Translations under genes and position numbers: made by a program | Notes under the pieces: generated by a model | Seen by the model: only the letters and a program-made list of their open reading frames with translations | Databases searched by the model: none | Told to the model about the DNA's origin: nothing | In this document: in pieces, positions 7,307 through 14,556 of the stretch | Layout: each line of letters opens with the position of its first letter | Numbering within the stretch: position 1 is the stretch's first letter | NCBI GenBank assembly: GCA_012270005.1 | Contig: JAAXJD010000097.1 | Coordinates: 1 to 46,740 of the forward strand | From: Flavobacterium sp. | GTDB taxonomy: Bacteria > Bacteroidota > Bacteroidia > Flavobacteriales > Flavobacteriaceae | Direction of reading: 5' to 3' | Length of the DNA: 46,740 bases

Positions 7307-7324
7307 TATATTTGGTTATATTTG
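7307..7324 (+). promoter_or_regulatory. Two tandem -7 promoter elements
   Basis: TATATTTG occurs at 7307-7314 and again at 7317-7324. Both fit TAnnTTTG exactly and lie 26-44 bases upstream of the TTG start at 7351. No clear TTG is seen at the -33 distance. Confidence 0.55.
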
Positions 7325-7350
7325 GCACAGTTAATTAAACCACACTTACT

Positions 7351-7905
7351 TTGAAAACTATTTTTACCCGTTTGGCCCTTCTCGGATGCCTGATATACGG
7401 AAGCGCAGTTTTAGCGCAACAAACCGACTGTAAATTTTCTGTAGAAGATAAAACCCCAGGCCAGGAGCTACGCACAACACCGGAGTATTTAATGCATGAG
7501 TATGCTTGTGGGGGGTCAGCTGAATTTTTGTTTTTTTCGCTGTCTAACAGCCAGGATGTGCCTATTTTAAATTTCCAGTTATTGGGCAAGTCTAAGGACT
7601 TTTCTAAAATGTATTGTTTTGATAAAGATTCCAGGGTATACATACAACTTGCAAACAATAAAATTGTAACACTTGTATATGCGGGCGAAGACCAGTGCTC
7701 TATTATGATTTATGATGACAAAGAACAGGTAAACATACGTACGCTTTCGGTGCCGTTTTTGTTTATTAAAGGATCTTTTGAAGATTTAGAGTCGGCTCCC
7801 ATATCTTTTATACGGGTAAAATACTCGGGTGAAATGAAAGACTACCCTATAAACACTGCGCTAACAAGGGAGACGATGAAGCCAACCTACAAGCCGGACC
7901 GCTAG
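7351..7905 (+). CDS. Small secreted protein of unknown function
   Basis: 184 residues, beginning with TTG. The first 22 residues (MKTIFTRLALLGCLIYGSAVLA) form a clear signal peptide ending in an A-x-A type site before QQTDC. The mature part has four or five cysteines (including C27, C53 and one in DQCSIMIY), suited to disulfides in the periplasm, and alternating beta-like segments. I do not recognise the family. TTG is chosen because it starts the signal peptide and lies downstream of the tandem promoter elements. It is divergent from the sugar dehydrogenase gene and ends 190 bases before the tRNA cluster, with no recognisable gene in that AT-rich gap. Confidence 0.7.
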   Translation: MKTIFTRLALLGCLIYGSAVLAQQTDCKFSVEDKTPGQELRTTPEYLMHEYACGGSAEFLFFSLSNSQDVPILNFQLLGKSKDFSKMYCFDKDSRVYIQLANNKIVTLVYAGEDQCSIMIYDDKEQVNIRTLSVPFLFIKGSFEDLESAPISFIRVKYSGEMKDYPINTALTRETMKPTYKPDR

Positions 7906-8017
7906 ATTATTGAAAATTTAAAGTGTATTAAGTAATTTTTTTTCTTTTGCATAACATTGATTTTTAATCACTTTGGGTTTTTTTTAAAAATAAATTGAAA
8001 AAAAACTTAGAAAATAC

Positions 8018-8049
8018 TTGGAAATATGTAGTTGTTTGCCCTACATTTG
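8018..8049 (+). promoter_or_regulatory. Promoter of the tRNA cluster
   Basis: TTG at 8018-8020 and TACATTTG at 8042-8049 are 21 bases apart, matching the Bacteroidetes -33/-7 pattern. Transcription would begin near 8055, about 40 bases before tRNA-Ser. Confidence 0.6.
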
Positions 8050-8095
8050 CAACCGCAAAAACGATGTAACAATCACGATTTGCAAGTTTAGTGCA

Positions 8096-8179
8096 GGAGA
8101 GGTGCCGGAGTGGTAACGGAGCAGATTGCTAATCTGTCAACGCGCAAGCGTTGCCAGGGTTCGAATCCCTGTCTCTCCG
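8096..8179 (+). tRNA. tRNA-Ser (GCT)
   Basis: A full cloverleaf with acceptor GGAGAGG/TCTCTCC (one G-T pair), anticodon loop TTGCTAA, a long variable arm (AACGCGCAAGCGTT) typical of serine tRNAs, and a TTCGAAT T-loop. The CCA end is not encoded. Confidence 0.95.
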
Positions 8180-8186
8180 CTCTTTT

Positions 8187-8261
8187 CGGGGTGTAGCGTA
8201 GCCCGGTCATCGCGCCTGGTTTGGGACCAGGAGGTCGCAGGTTCGAATCCTGCCACCCCGA
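8187..8261 (+). tRNA. tRNA-Pro (TGG)
   Basis: Acceptor CGGGGTG pairs with the CACCCCG 3' side; the anticodon loop is TTTGGGA on a CCTGG/CCAGG stem; TTCGAAT forms the T-loop. The bases after the discriminator A read CCA, perhaps by chance. It begins 7 bases after tRNA-Ser. Confidence 0.95.
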
Positions 8262-8269
8262 CCACAGCA

Positions 8270-8300
8270 TCCCGCTTTGTGAGAAGCGGGATTTTTTTTT
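8270..8300 (+). terminator. Rho-independent terminator after tRNA-Pro
   Basis: TCCCGCTT and AAGCGGGA form a perfect 8-bp stem, followed by nine T. It stands between tRNA-Pro and tRNA-Arg, so tRNA-Arg may depend on readthrough or its own promoter. Confidence 0.8.
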
Positions 8301-8316
8301 GAAATAATTTCGGTAC

Positions 8317-8390
<74 letters not shown>

Positions 8391-8396
8391 CACCCT

Positions 8397-8425
8397 AAAC
8401 CCTCAGTATTGCTGAGGGTTTTTTT
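8397..8425 (+). terminator. Rho-independent terminator after tRNA-Arg
   Basis: AAACCCTCAG and CTGAGGGTTT form a 10-bp stem with a 5-base loop, followed by a run of T. It ends the tRNA cluster. Confidence 0.8.
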
Positions 8426-8522
8426 ATTACACTGCATTACATACTTTTACCGTTCGAAAATGTTCAAAATCTATCCAAAAATGCACGTAAAATGCATGTG
8501 GTTAGTACGATTTTTTTAATTC

Positions 8523-9443
8523 TTAAAACTGTTCATACCATTTAAATGTACTGCCTACCATTTTGTTTTTAAAATTTTCTAAATAATCTATATACGCGGC
8601 GGAAACGGTAGAGTGCTGTTTTCCTTTAAGCCAAATCAGGCTCCACATAGTGGTTATAGGCAGCCCTTTTACAGGCAGTATGTGAAGGTCGTTATTAAAC
8701 AGTTCGTTTTTAATCCCTATCAGCGGCATTATAGAATATCCCATCCCGGCAATTATGGCTTGCTTTACAGCTTCGTTAGAGGTAAGCTCCATCTTTTTAA
8801 GGTAGCTAATGTCATTTCGGTTAAGGTACTCCAGCATGGTTTGCCGCGTACCAGATCCTTCCTCGCGTATTATAAGCGGCAAATTTTTAAACACTTCTCT
8901 AGGTGCATTGGTGTCAAAAGCCTTGGCCTGGTTACCCACCAGGTAGAGTTTATTTTTCAGTAAGTCTATCTTTTCAATATCCATTTTTGGAGGCAGTACA
9001 GATACCAGCGAAAAATCCACTTCATTATTAGCCATGCTTTCTATAACGTTTCGTTTATTGGTTACGTCCATAGTAAGTTCTACGGCTGGATTTAGAGCTA
9101 AAAATTCTGACAGGAAATACGGCATTACATATTTACCGGTAGATACTACAGCTATTTTTAGCCTTCCGGCTATTTGCCCTTTGTATAAAGCCGACTTGTA
9201 GTTTATGGCATACACTTGCTCTATAATAGTTTCGGCGGCTTTTGCAATTTCTTTCCCGAAAGGGGTAATGTAAATTTTTCTCCCTATAGCCTCAGTCAGG
9301 GCGATGTCAAACTGTGCCTGAAAATTTTTTAGTTGTATAGAAACCGCCGGCTGGGTAAGATGCAGTTCGTCTGCAGCTTTTGTAATGCTTTCTGTTTCTG
9401 CTACTTTTAAAAATATCTGAAGCTGGTTAAGGGTATATTTCAT
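8523..9443 (-). CDS. LysR family transcriptional regulator
   Basis: 306 residues, normal length. The N-terminal winged helix-turn-helix (about 1-60) has the LysR pattern LNQLQIFLKVAETESITKAA and LTQPAVSIQLK; residues about 90-300 form the periplasmic-binding-like effector domain. It is divergent from isocitrate dehydrogenase across 92 bases that contain a dyad overlapping its own promoter, so it probably controls icd and itself. The effector is unknown. The short spacing and shared dyad favour icd as target over the more distant permease. Confidence 0.92.
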   Translation of the reverse strand: MKYTLNQLQIFLKVAETESITKAADELHLTQPAVSIQLKNFQAQFDIALTEAIGRKIYITPFGKEIAKAAETIIEQVYAINYKSALYKGQIAGRLKIAVVSTGKYVMPYFLSEFLALNPAVELTMDVTNKRNVIESMANNEVDFSLVSVLPPKMDIEKIDLLKNKLYLVGNQAKAFDTNAPREVFKNLPLIIREEGSGTRQTMLEYLNRNDISYLKKMELTSNEAVKQAIIAGMGYSIMPLIGIKNELFNNDLHILPVKGLPITTMWSLIWLKGKQHSTVSAAYIDYLENFKNKMVGSTFKWYEQF

Positions 9444-9467
9444 AAAATATTTTTATGTTTTAGATTT

Positions 9468-9509
9468 CAAATATAAATAAAAATTTATAAAAAACCCGTT
9501 ATAGATTTG
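9468..9509. promoter_or_regulatory. Divergent promoters and LysR-type dyad between the regulator and icd
   Basis: TATAAAT-AAAA-ATTTATA at 9472-9489 is a perfect 7-bp dyad, matching the T-N11-A form of LysR boxes. On the minus strand TATATTTG (9468-9475) is a -7 element for the regulator and overlaps the dyad. On the plus strand TAGATTTG (9502-9509) is a -7 element for icd, with the dyad over its -33 zone. The region is AT-rich, so the dyad could partly be chance. Confidence 0.5.
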
Positions 9510-9535
9510 CCTCAGATAAACAATCATTTTTCAAC

Positions 9536-10975
9536 ATGAAAACAATAACAGTTGCAAAGGGCGATGGCATAGGCCCTGAAATAATGGATGCCACTTTAAA
9601 AATTATACTTGCGGCAGGTGCCCAAATTAACATTGAAGAAATAGAGGTCGGCGAAAAGGTGTATCTAAGCGGTAACACCGCCGGTATCGCTAAAGAATCT
9701 TGGGATACCATACGCAGAAACAAAGTGTTTTTAAAGGCACCGATTACCACTCCACAAGGCGGTGGCTACAAAAGTCTTAATGTAACAACACGTAAGTTTT
9801 TAGGCCTGTATGCAAACGTAAGGCCTTGTACCAGCCTGCATCCGTTTGTGCAAACCAAGCATCCTAAAATGGATATTGTTATTATAAGGGAAAATGAAGA
9901 AGACCTTTATGCCGGTATAGAACATCAGCAGACCGATGAGGTGGTACAGTGCCTTAAGCTTATTAGCCGCCCGGGATGCGAAAAAATTGTACGTTACGCG
10001 TTTGAGTATGCAAAGCAATACGGCAGGAAAAAAGTAACCTGCTTTACAAAAGACAATATTATGAAACAAACCGACGGATTGTTCCATAAAGTATTTGATG
10101 AAATTGCAGCCGAATATCCTGAAATTGAAAACGAGCACTGGATTATAGATATAGGCGCTGCAAAGATGGCCGACACGCCGGAGGCTTTTGATGTTATTGT
10201 AATGCCAAACCTTTATGGTGATGTACTTTCAGATGTAGCTGCGCAGATTACCGGTTCTGTAGGTTTAGCAGGCTCGTCTAACATAGGCGAAGAATGTGCC
10301 ATGTTTGAGGCAATTCATGGTTCGGCACCGCGCCGTGCAGGCCAAAATGTGGCCAACCCTTCGGGCTTGCTTCAGGGGGCTATAATGATGCTTACGCACA
10401 TAGGGCAATCAGAAATAGCAGAAAAGGTGCAAAACGCATGGCTAAAGACAATAGAAGAGGGTATACATACCTATGATTTATACAAAGATGGTACAAGCAG
10501 CAGGCTGGTCGGCACAGACGAGTTTGCCGATGCGGTAATAAGCAACTTGGGTAAAAAACCCGGTACGCTGCAAAGTGTACACTACGAGCACGATAAGCAG
10601 ATTGTTATTCCGCCTTACAAACGCAGGGAACCGGCACATAAAGAACTGGTAGGGGTAGATCTTTTTGTACACTGGCAGGGCACAAACCCGGATGTGCTGG
10701 CAGAAGCCATGAAAACCATACAGTTTCCGGATGTGGTGCTTACCATGATTACTAACCGTGGTATAAAAGTATGGCCCGAAGGTTTCTCTGAAACGTTTTG
10801 CACAGACCACTGGCGTTGCAGGTTTAAGCACGTAACTACCGGTAAGGCTATTGATAAAAATGATATTATACTGCTATTGTCTGCCGCACAAAAAGCCGGT
10901 ATAGACATCGTTAAGACCGAAAACCTGTACACCTTTAACGGGGTAGATGCGTACTCTTTAGGGCAGGGGCAATAA
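9536..10975 (+). CDS. icd: NADP-dependent isocitrate dehydrogenase (Thermus-type, long form)
   Basis: 479 residues. It converts isocitrate to 2-oxoglutarate with CO2 release in the TCA cycle. Seen are the N-terminal GDGIGPEIM, the substrate-serine region YKSLNVTTRKFLGLYANVRP (about 79-98), RENEEDLYAGIEH, the metal-binding aspartates in NLYGDVLSDVAAQ (about 226-238) and the nucleotide site HGSAPRRAGQNVANPSG (about 259-275). The last 140 residues or so form the extra C-terminal domain known from the Thermus-type enzymes, absent from the shorter E. coli type. TAGATTTG lies 27 bases upstream. A 24-base gap leads to the next gene. Confidence 0.95.
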   Translation: MKTITVAKGDGIGPEIMDATLKIILAAGAQINIEEIEVGEKVYLSGNTAGIAKESWDTIRRNKVFLKAPITTPQGGGYKSLNVTTRKFLGLYANVRPCTSLHPFVQTKHPKMDIVIIRENEEDLYAGIEHQQTDEVVQCLKLISRPGCEKIVRYAFEYAKQYGRKKVTCFTKDNIMKQTDGLFHKVFDEIAAEYPEIENEHWIIDIGAAKMADTPEAFDVIVMPNLYGDVLSDVAAQITGSVGLAGSSNIGEECAMFEAIHGSAPRRAGQNVANPSGLLQGAIMMLTHIGQSEIAEKVQNAWLKTIEEGIHTYDLYKDGTSSRLVGTDEFADAVISNLGKKPGTLQSVHYEHDKQIVIPPYKRREPAHKELVGVDLFVHWQGTNPDVLAEAMKTIQFPDVVLTMITNRGIKVWPEGFSETFCTDHWRCRFKHVTTGKAIDKNDIILLLSAAQKAGIDIVKTENLYTFNGVDAYSLGQGQ

Positions 10976-10999
10976 ATCCTCCATAAAATAATAAGGGAT

Positions 11000-11266
11000 A
11001 TGGAAACAGTAAAACTGATAGACGGTACCTACTCCGTAGCCGAAGCAAAAGAGATTTTGCTGGGCTTGCTAGACTATAAGATAAATTTTCATGCTAAGGA
11101 AAATTTTAGGAGTGAAATAAAAAAAGGTGTAAAGGACAGTGCCTCATTAAAGCGTATGGAAGAGCTCTCTGAAGAGCGAAAAATGTTAACGGCATATTTT
11201 AAAGGGCTTACGCCGGAAACAACCATAACGCTGAGCGCCATAATTCATTTAAAAGATGTTTCGTAA
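11000..11266 (+). CDS. Small uncharacterised protein between icd and the DUF6671-like gene
   Basis: 88 residues, charged and probably helical, with no signal peptide or membrane segment. A segment LIDGTYSVAEAKEILLGLLDYKINFH (residues about 6-31) precedes a basic helix (FRSEIKKGVKDSASLKRMEELSEER). Not recognised. Its last 11 bases overlap the start of the next gene in another frame, which suggests coupled translation. Confidence 0.65.
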   Translation: METVKLIDGTYSVAEAKEILLGLLDYKINFHAKENFRSEIKKGVKDSASLKRMEELSEERKMLTAYFKGLTPETTITLSAIIHLKDVS

Positions 11267-12092
11267 CCGGAATCTTTTGATAGTCACTAATCATGCAAAG
11301 GAGCGCGTTATTGCTCCTTTGCTTGAAAAAAAACTTGGTGTTAGCTGCACTGTAGCGCATAATGTAAACACAGATACCCTGGGAACTTTTACGGGGGAAG
11401 TAAGCCGCGATAAGGATGTGCTTGCCGTACTAAGGCAAAAGTGCCTTATGGGTATGCAGCAGTATAATACTGATTTTGCCATAGCCAGTGAAGGGTCGTT
11501 TGGCCCGCATCCTGCTATGTTTTTTGCCCATGCAGACGATGAAGTTGTTATGTTATTAGATACCCGCAACGATATTGAAATTGTAGCCAGGGAAATAAGT
11601 TGCGATACCAATTTTAATGGAAAATTTATAAGCTCCCGTACTGACTTAAATGCGTTTTTAGAGCAAGTGGGCTTTCCGTCGCATGGTGTTGTATTTAAAG
11701 ATAAAGAAGATGGTTTTACCGCTTTAGAAAAAGGTATAACCGACTATTACACTGCTTACAGCATATTTTCCCGCTTTGTGCAGGATTACGGCGGCGCTTA
11801 CTTAGAAACAGATATGCGCGCTATATATAACCCTACACGTATGCGGGTTATAGAAAAAGCAATAGAGAAGCTGGTAAAAAAAGCATTGTGTAGTTGTCCG
11901 GTTTGTAGCACCCCGGGCTTTAGCGTTACGGGCTACAGGTCGGGTTTACCATGCGGTGCCTGCGGATTCCCCACAAAATCTGCATTAGTGCATACTGCAA
12001 CCTGTGTTAAGTGTAATTACACACAGGAAACTCCGTACCCTTATGGTAAACAAAAGGAAGAACCACAATTTTGTGATGTGTGTAACCCATGA
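11256..12092 (+). CDS. DUF6671-like protein with two C-terminal zinc ribbons
   Basis: 278 residues. The N-terminal domain (about 1-200) has the conserved-looking segments NHAKERVIAPLLEK, ASEGSFGPHP and AIYNPTRM and seems cytosolic. The C-terminus has four cysteine pairs: C214/C217 with C233/C236, and C250/C253 with C273/C276, which is the spacing of two zinc ribbons. I associate this architecture with DUF6671, whose activity is not known. It overlaps the 88-residue gene by 11 bases and shares an ATGA stop/start overlap with the following sua5/tsaC gene, so translational coupling to a tRNA-modification enzyme is likely. Confidence 0.7.
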   Translation: MFRNRNLLIVTNHAKERVIAPLLEKKLGVSCTVAHNVNTDTLGTFTGEVSRDKDVLAVLRQKCLMGMQQYNTDFAIASEGSFGPHPAMFFAHADDEVVMLLDTRNDIEIVAREISCDTNFNGKFISSRTDLNAFLEQVGFPSHGVVFKDKEDGFTALEKGITDYYTAYSIFSRFVQDYGGAYLETDMRAIYNPTRMRVIEKAIEKLVKKALCSCPVCSTPGFSVTGYRSGLPCGACGFPTKSALVHTATCVKCNYTQETPYPYGKQKEEPQFCDVCNP

Positions 12093-12952
12093 AAGAAACT
12101 AAAATTATTTCAGACATAGCCCTTGCGGCGCAGGATATACTCCTTGGTAATGTGGTAGCCATACCTACCGAAACCGTGTACGGGCTGGCAGCGTCTATAT
12201 TTAATGAAAGCGCCCTTAACGATATTTTTAAAATAAAGGGTAGGCCACAAACCAGCCCACTTATTGTTCATATAGGGCATAAAGATCAGGTACAGGATTT
12301 ATGTACTAACGTGCCTGATGTAGCGTATGAGCTTATGGATGCCTTTTGGCCGGGCCCGCTGACGTTGCTGCTGCCCAAAAGAGATGTAGTATCTCACACC
12401 ATTACCTCCGGGCTAAATAGGGTAGGCGTACGTATGCCTGCTCATCCGGTAGCTTTAGAATTGTTACAAAAATGCCGGGTTCCGTTGGCGGCACCCAGTG
12501 CTAACCCATTTTGCAGTATAAGCCCTACAGCATCGGCACATGTATTTAATTATTTTAATGGTAAGCTCGGCTATATTCTTGAAGGTGGTGCTTGCAGTGT
12601 AGGGTTAGAATCTACTATTATAGGCTTTGAAGAAGGCAAGTGTGTTGTGTACAGGCAAGGATGTGCACGCCTTAGTGGTATTGAGAAAATTACAGGCCCG
12701 GCAACACTCTATAGTGAGTCAACCAGCACCAGTAGTGCACCGGGTATGCTAAAACGCCATTATGCGCCGCGCATTCCACTGGTTTTTTGCCCGATCAATT
12801 TGGCAGACTGCGTTGAAAAACACCAAGGTAAAAAAGTAGGCGTTTTGTCTTTTTCCGGTGCCGATGATATAAAATCAACAAACGTGGTAATAAGCCTGGC
12901 GTTGTCATCAGCTGCCAATGAAGATGAAGCAGCCAAAAATCTTTACGCATAA
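12089..12952 (+). CDS. tsaC: L-threonylcarbamoyladenylate synthase (Sua5/TsaC), C-terminus cut by an in-frame stop
   Basis: 287 residues up to the stop. The enzyme makes threonylcarbamoyl-AMP for the t6A37 modification of ANN-decoding tRNAs. The YrdC-type catalytic domain (about 1-200) is whole: IPTETVYGLA, IKGRP, HRVGVRMP-like and PSANPFCSISPTA are seen, as is the EGGACSVGLESTII stretch. The following Sua5 domain is cut: after NLYA a TAA appears at 12950-12952, while the same frame continues for 36 more family-like codons. The stop occupies the place of one ordinary residue. Start by ATGA overlap with the DUF6671-like gene. Whether the truncation is real is doubtful, since the gene is normally essential. 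Confidence 0.85.
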   Translation: MKETKIISDIALAAQDILLGNVVAIPTETVYGLAASIFNESALNDIFKIKGRPQTSPLIVHIGHKDQVQDLCTNVPDVAYELMDAFWPGPLTLLLPKRDVVSHTITSGLNRVGVRMPAHPVALELLQKCRVPLAAPSANPFCSISPTASAHVFNYFNGKLGYILEGGACSVGLESTIIGFEEGKCVVYRQGCARLSGIEKITGPATLYSESTSTSSAPGMLKRHYAPRIPLVFCPINLADCVEKHQGKKVGVLSFSGADDIKSTNVVISLALSSAANEDEAAKNLYA

Positions 12953-13063
12953 CTTCATTACCTGGACAGCCTAGGGCTCGATGTTATAATTACAACTTCA
13001 ATGCCCCACACAGCAATAGGCAACGCCATAAACGATCGTTTAAAAAGAGCTTCGACTCTGTAA
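12953..13063 (+). pseudogene. In-frame C-terminal remainder of sua5/tsaC
   Basis: The frame of the preceding gene reads on after its TAA as LHYLDSLGLDVIITTSM, then PHTAIGNAINDRLKRASTL and a final TAA at 13061-13063. LDSLGLDVII and INDRLKRAS are what the end of Sua5 proteins looks like. PHTA, where PDTG or similar would be expected, suggests a few more local changes. The bicarbonate permease starts 10 bases later. Confidence 0.7.
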
Positions 13064-13073
13064 AATAAAAAGA

Positions 13074-14030
13074 ATGGATTTATCATTACTGCTCGAGAAT
13101 CTTAAAAACCCTTCGTTACTGTTTTTTGTGCTGGGTATACTTTCGGTCTACTTAAAAAGCGATTTAGAAATACCACCAAGCTCATCAAAATTTATATCCC
13201 TGTACCTGTTGTTGTGTATCGGTTTTAAAGGAGGGCAGGAGTTATCGCATGAAACCCTTAGTGTAAACATATTGTACTGCCTATTATTTGGCGTACTGCT
13301 TGCCGCTGTAATACCGGTGTATACGTTTTTTATTTTAAAGAAAAAGTTTAATGTATACGATGCTGCTGCTGTGGCAGCGGCTTACGGCAGTGTAAGCGCA
13401 GTAACCTTTGTTACCGCCACTAATTATTTAGAGTTAAAAGGCATGCAGTTTAACGGCTATATGGTGGCGGTAATGGCGTTAATGGAGTCGCCGGCTATAA
13501 TTGCGGGATTGTTGCTTTTTTCGCTGTATGGCAATCAAAGCAATAAAGGACATAATAAAGAAATACTGCGCCACTCGGTTACTAACGGCAGCGTATTATT
13601 AATTATGGGTAGCCTTGTAGTAGGGTACTTTACCAGTACAGCGCAGGCGGAAGGTATAAAACCGTTTACTAACGATATTTTTAAAGGCTTCCTGTCAATT
13701 TTTCTGTTAGATATGGGCATTGTAAGCGGTAAAAAGCTATCAGATCTTTTTCACCGTGGCTGGTATCCGTTTGCATTTGGGCTATTGGTACCGCTTTTAA
13801 ACGGATGTGTGGTGGCATTTTTAAGTCATTTTGTAACCGATGATGTGTCTAACCGGTTCATTTTTTCCATACTGGCAGCAAGCGCATCGTATATAGCAGT
13901 ACCCGCCGCTATGAAAATAGCGTTGCCACAGGCCAACCCCGGCATTTACCTCCCCATGGCTTTAGGGATTACGTTTCCGGTTAATATAACAATCGGATTT
14001 CCCATATACTATTGTATATGCGTTATATAA
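13074..14030 (+). CDS. SbtA-like sodium-dependent bicarbonate permease
   Basis: 318 residues with about ten membrane helices in two halves. AAAYGSVSAVTFVTA (about 99-113) and ASASYIAVPAAMKIALPQANPGIYLPMALG (about 276-305) are hallmark loops of the SbtA family (PF05982), which in cyanobacteria imports bicarbonate with sodium. In a heterotroph it more likely supplies bicarbonate for carboxylases such as the PEP carboxylase in this window; this is inference. It follows sua5/tsaC closely (10 bases after the restored stop) and ends 24 bases before a strong terminator. Confidence 0.88.
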   Translation: MDLSLLLENLKNPSLLFFVLGILSVYLKSDLEIPPSSSKFISLYLLLCIGFKGGQELSHETLSVNILYCLLFGVLLAAVIPVYTFFILKKKFNVYDAAAVAAAYGSVSAVTFVTATNYLELKGMQFNGYMVAVMALMESPAIIAGLLLFSLYGNQSNKGHNKEILRHSVTNGSVLLIMGSLVVGYFTSTAQAEGIKPFTNDIFKGFLSIFLLDMGIVSGKKLSDLFHRGWYPFAFGLLVPLLNGCVVAFLSHFVTDDVSNRFIFSILAASASYIAVPAAMKIALPQANPGIYLPMALGITFPVNITIGFPIYYCICVI

Positions 14031-14054
14031 TAGTTTGTTTTGTGCTTAAATAGG

Positions 14055-14081
14055 TAGCGCCCCTAATGGGGCGCTATTTTT
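14055..14081. terminator. Terminator between convergent permease and ybaB genes
   Basis: TAGCGCCCC and GGGGCGCTA form a perfect 9-bp stem with a TAAT loop, followed by five T on the plus strand. It is best for the permease and may also act for ybaB, whose stop is 4 bases away. Confidence 0.8.
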
Positions 14082-14084
14082 GTA

Positions 14085-14408
14085 TTATTTAAACATATCC
14101 ATGCCGGGTATGTTTGGCATTCCGTCTTTTGCTACAGCCGCCAGTTCTGCCTCGTTTACCGCAGTGGCTTTAGCAATGGCTTTATTAAAAACCAGTACAA
14201 GGTAGTCTTCTAGTTGTTCTTTATCTTCCAGCAAGGAGTCGTCTACGGTAACTGATTTTACCGCCCTGTTTGCCGTAAGAGTTACCTTTAGCAACCCGTC
14301 TGAACTTTGCTCGTCTATCAGTACATTATCCAGCCTTTTTTTGGTTTCGTCCATTTTTTTCTGGGTTTCCTGTATTTTACCCATCATTCCCATTAAGTCT
14401 CCAAACAT
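14085..14408 (-). CDS. ybaB: YbaB/EbfC family nucleoid-associated protein
   Basis: 107 residues, the normal length. The layout is an N-terminal helix ([18 protein letters not shown]), a beta-strand middle ([19 protein letters not shown]) and C-terminal helices with [16 protein letters not shown], ending in [10 protein letters not shown]. These small dimers bind DNA in the nucleoid and often sit beside dnaX-recR; here the gene stands alone facing the permease gene. Confidence 0.92.
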   Translation of the reverse strand: MFGDLMGMMGKIQETQKKMDETKKRLDNVLIDEQSSDGLLKVTLTANRAVKSVTVDDSLLEDKEQLEDYLVLVFNKAIAKATAVNEAELAAVAKDGMPNIPGMDMFK

Positions 14409-14516
14409 AGTATATTGGTTTTAGTTTAAATCTAGTACAAAAGTATCAAAATCATTCTTTATTCCCATTACGGTTAAAAGCATTAAAAAATCTGTTTTTG
14501 TAATGTAGGTTTGTTT

Positions 14517-14524
14517 TACTTTTG
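14517..14524 (+). promoter_or_regulatory. -7 promoter element of the oligopeptidase gene
   Basis: TACTTTTG fits TAnnTTTG and lies 33 bases before the start at 14557. No -33 TTG at the usual distance. Confidence 0.45.
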
Positions 14525-14556
14525 TAAGGCTTAACCGCATTACCTAAACAAACAGG

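Noticed and set aside
8391..8522. Integration site of a mobile element downstream of tRNA-Arg
   Set aside because: No integrase gene and no second copy of the tRNA 3' end were found; the stretch holds only a terminator and AT-rich DNA.
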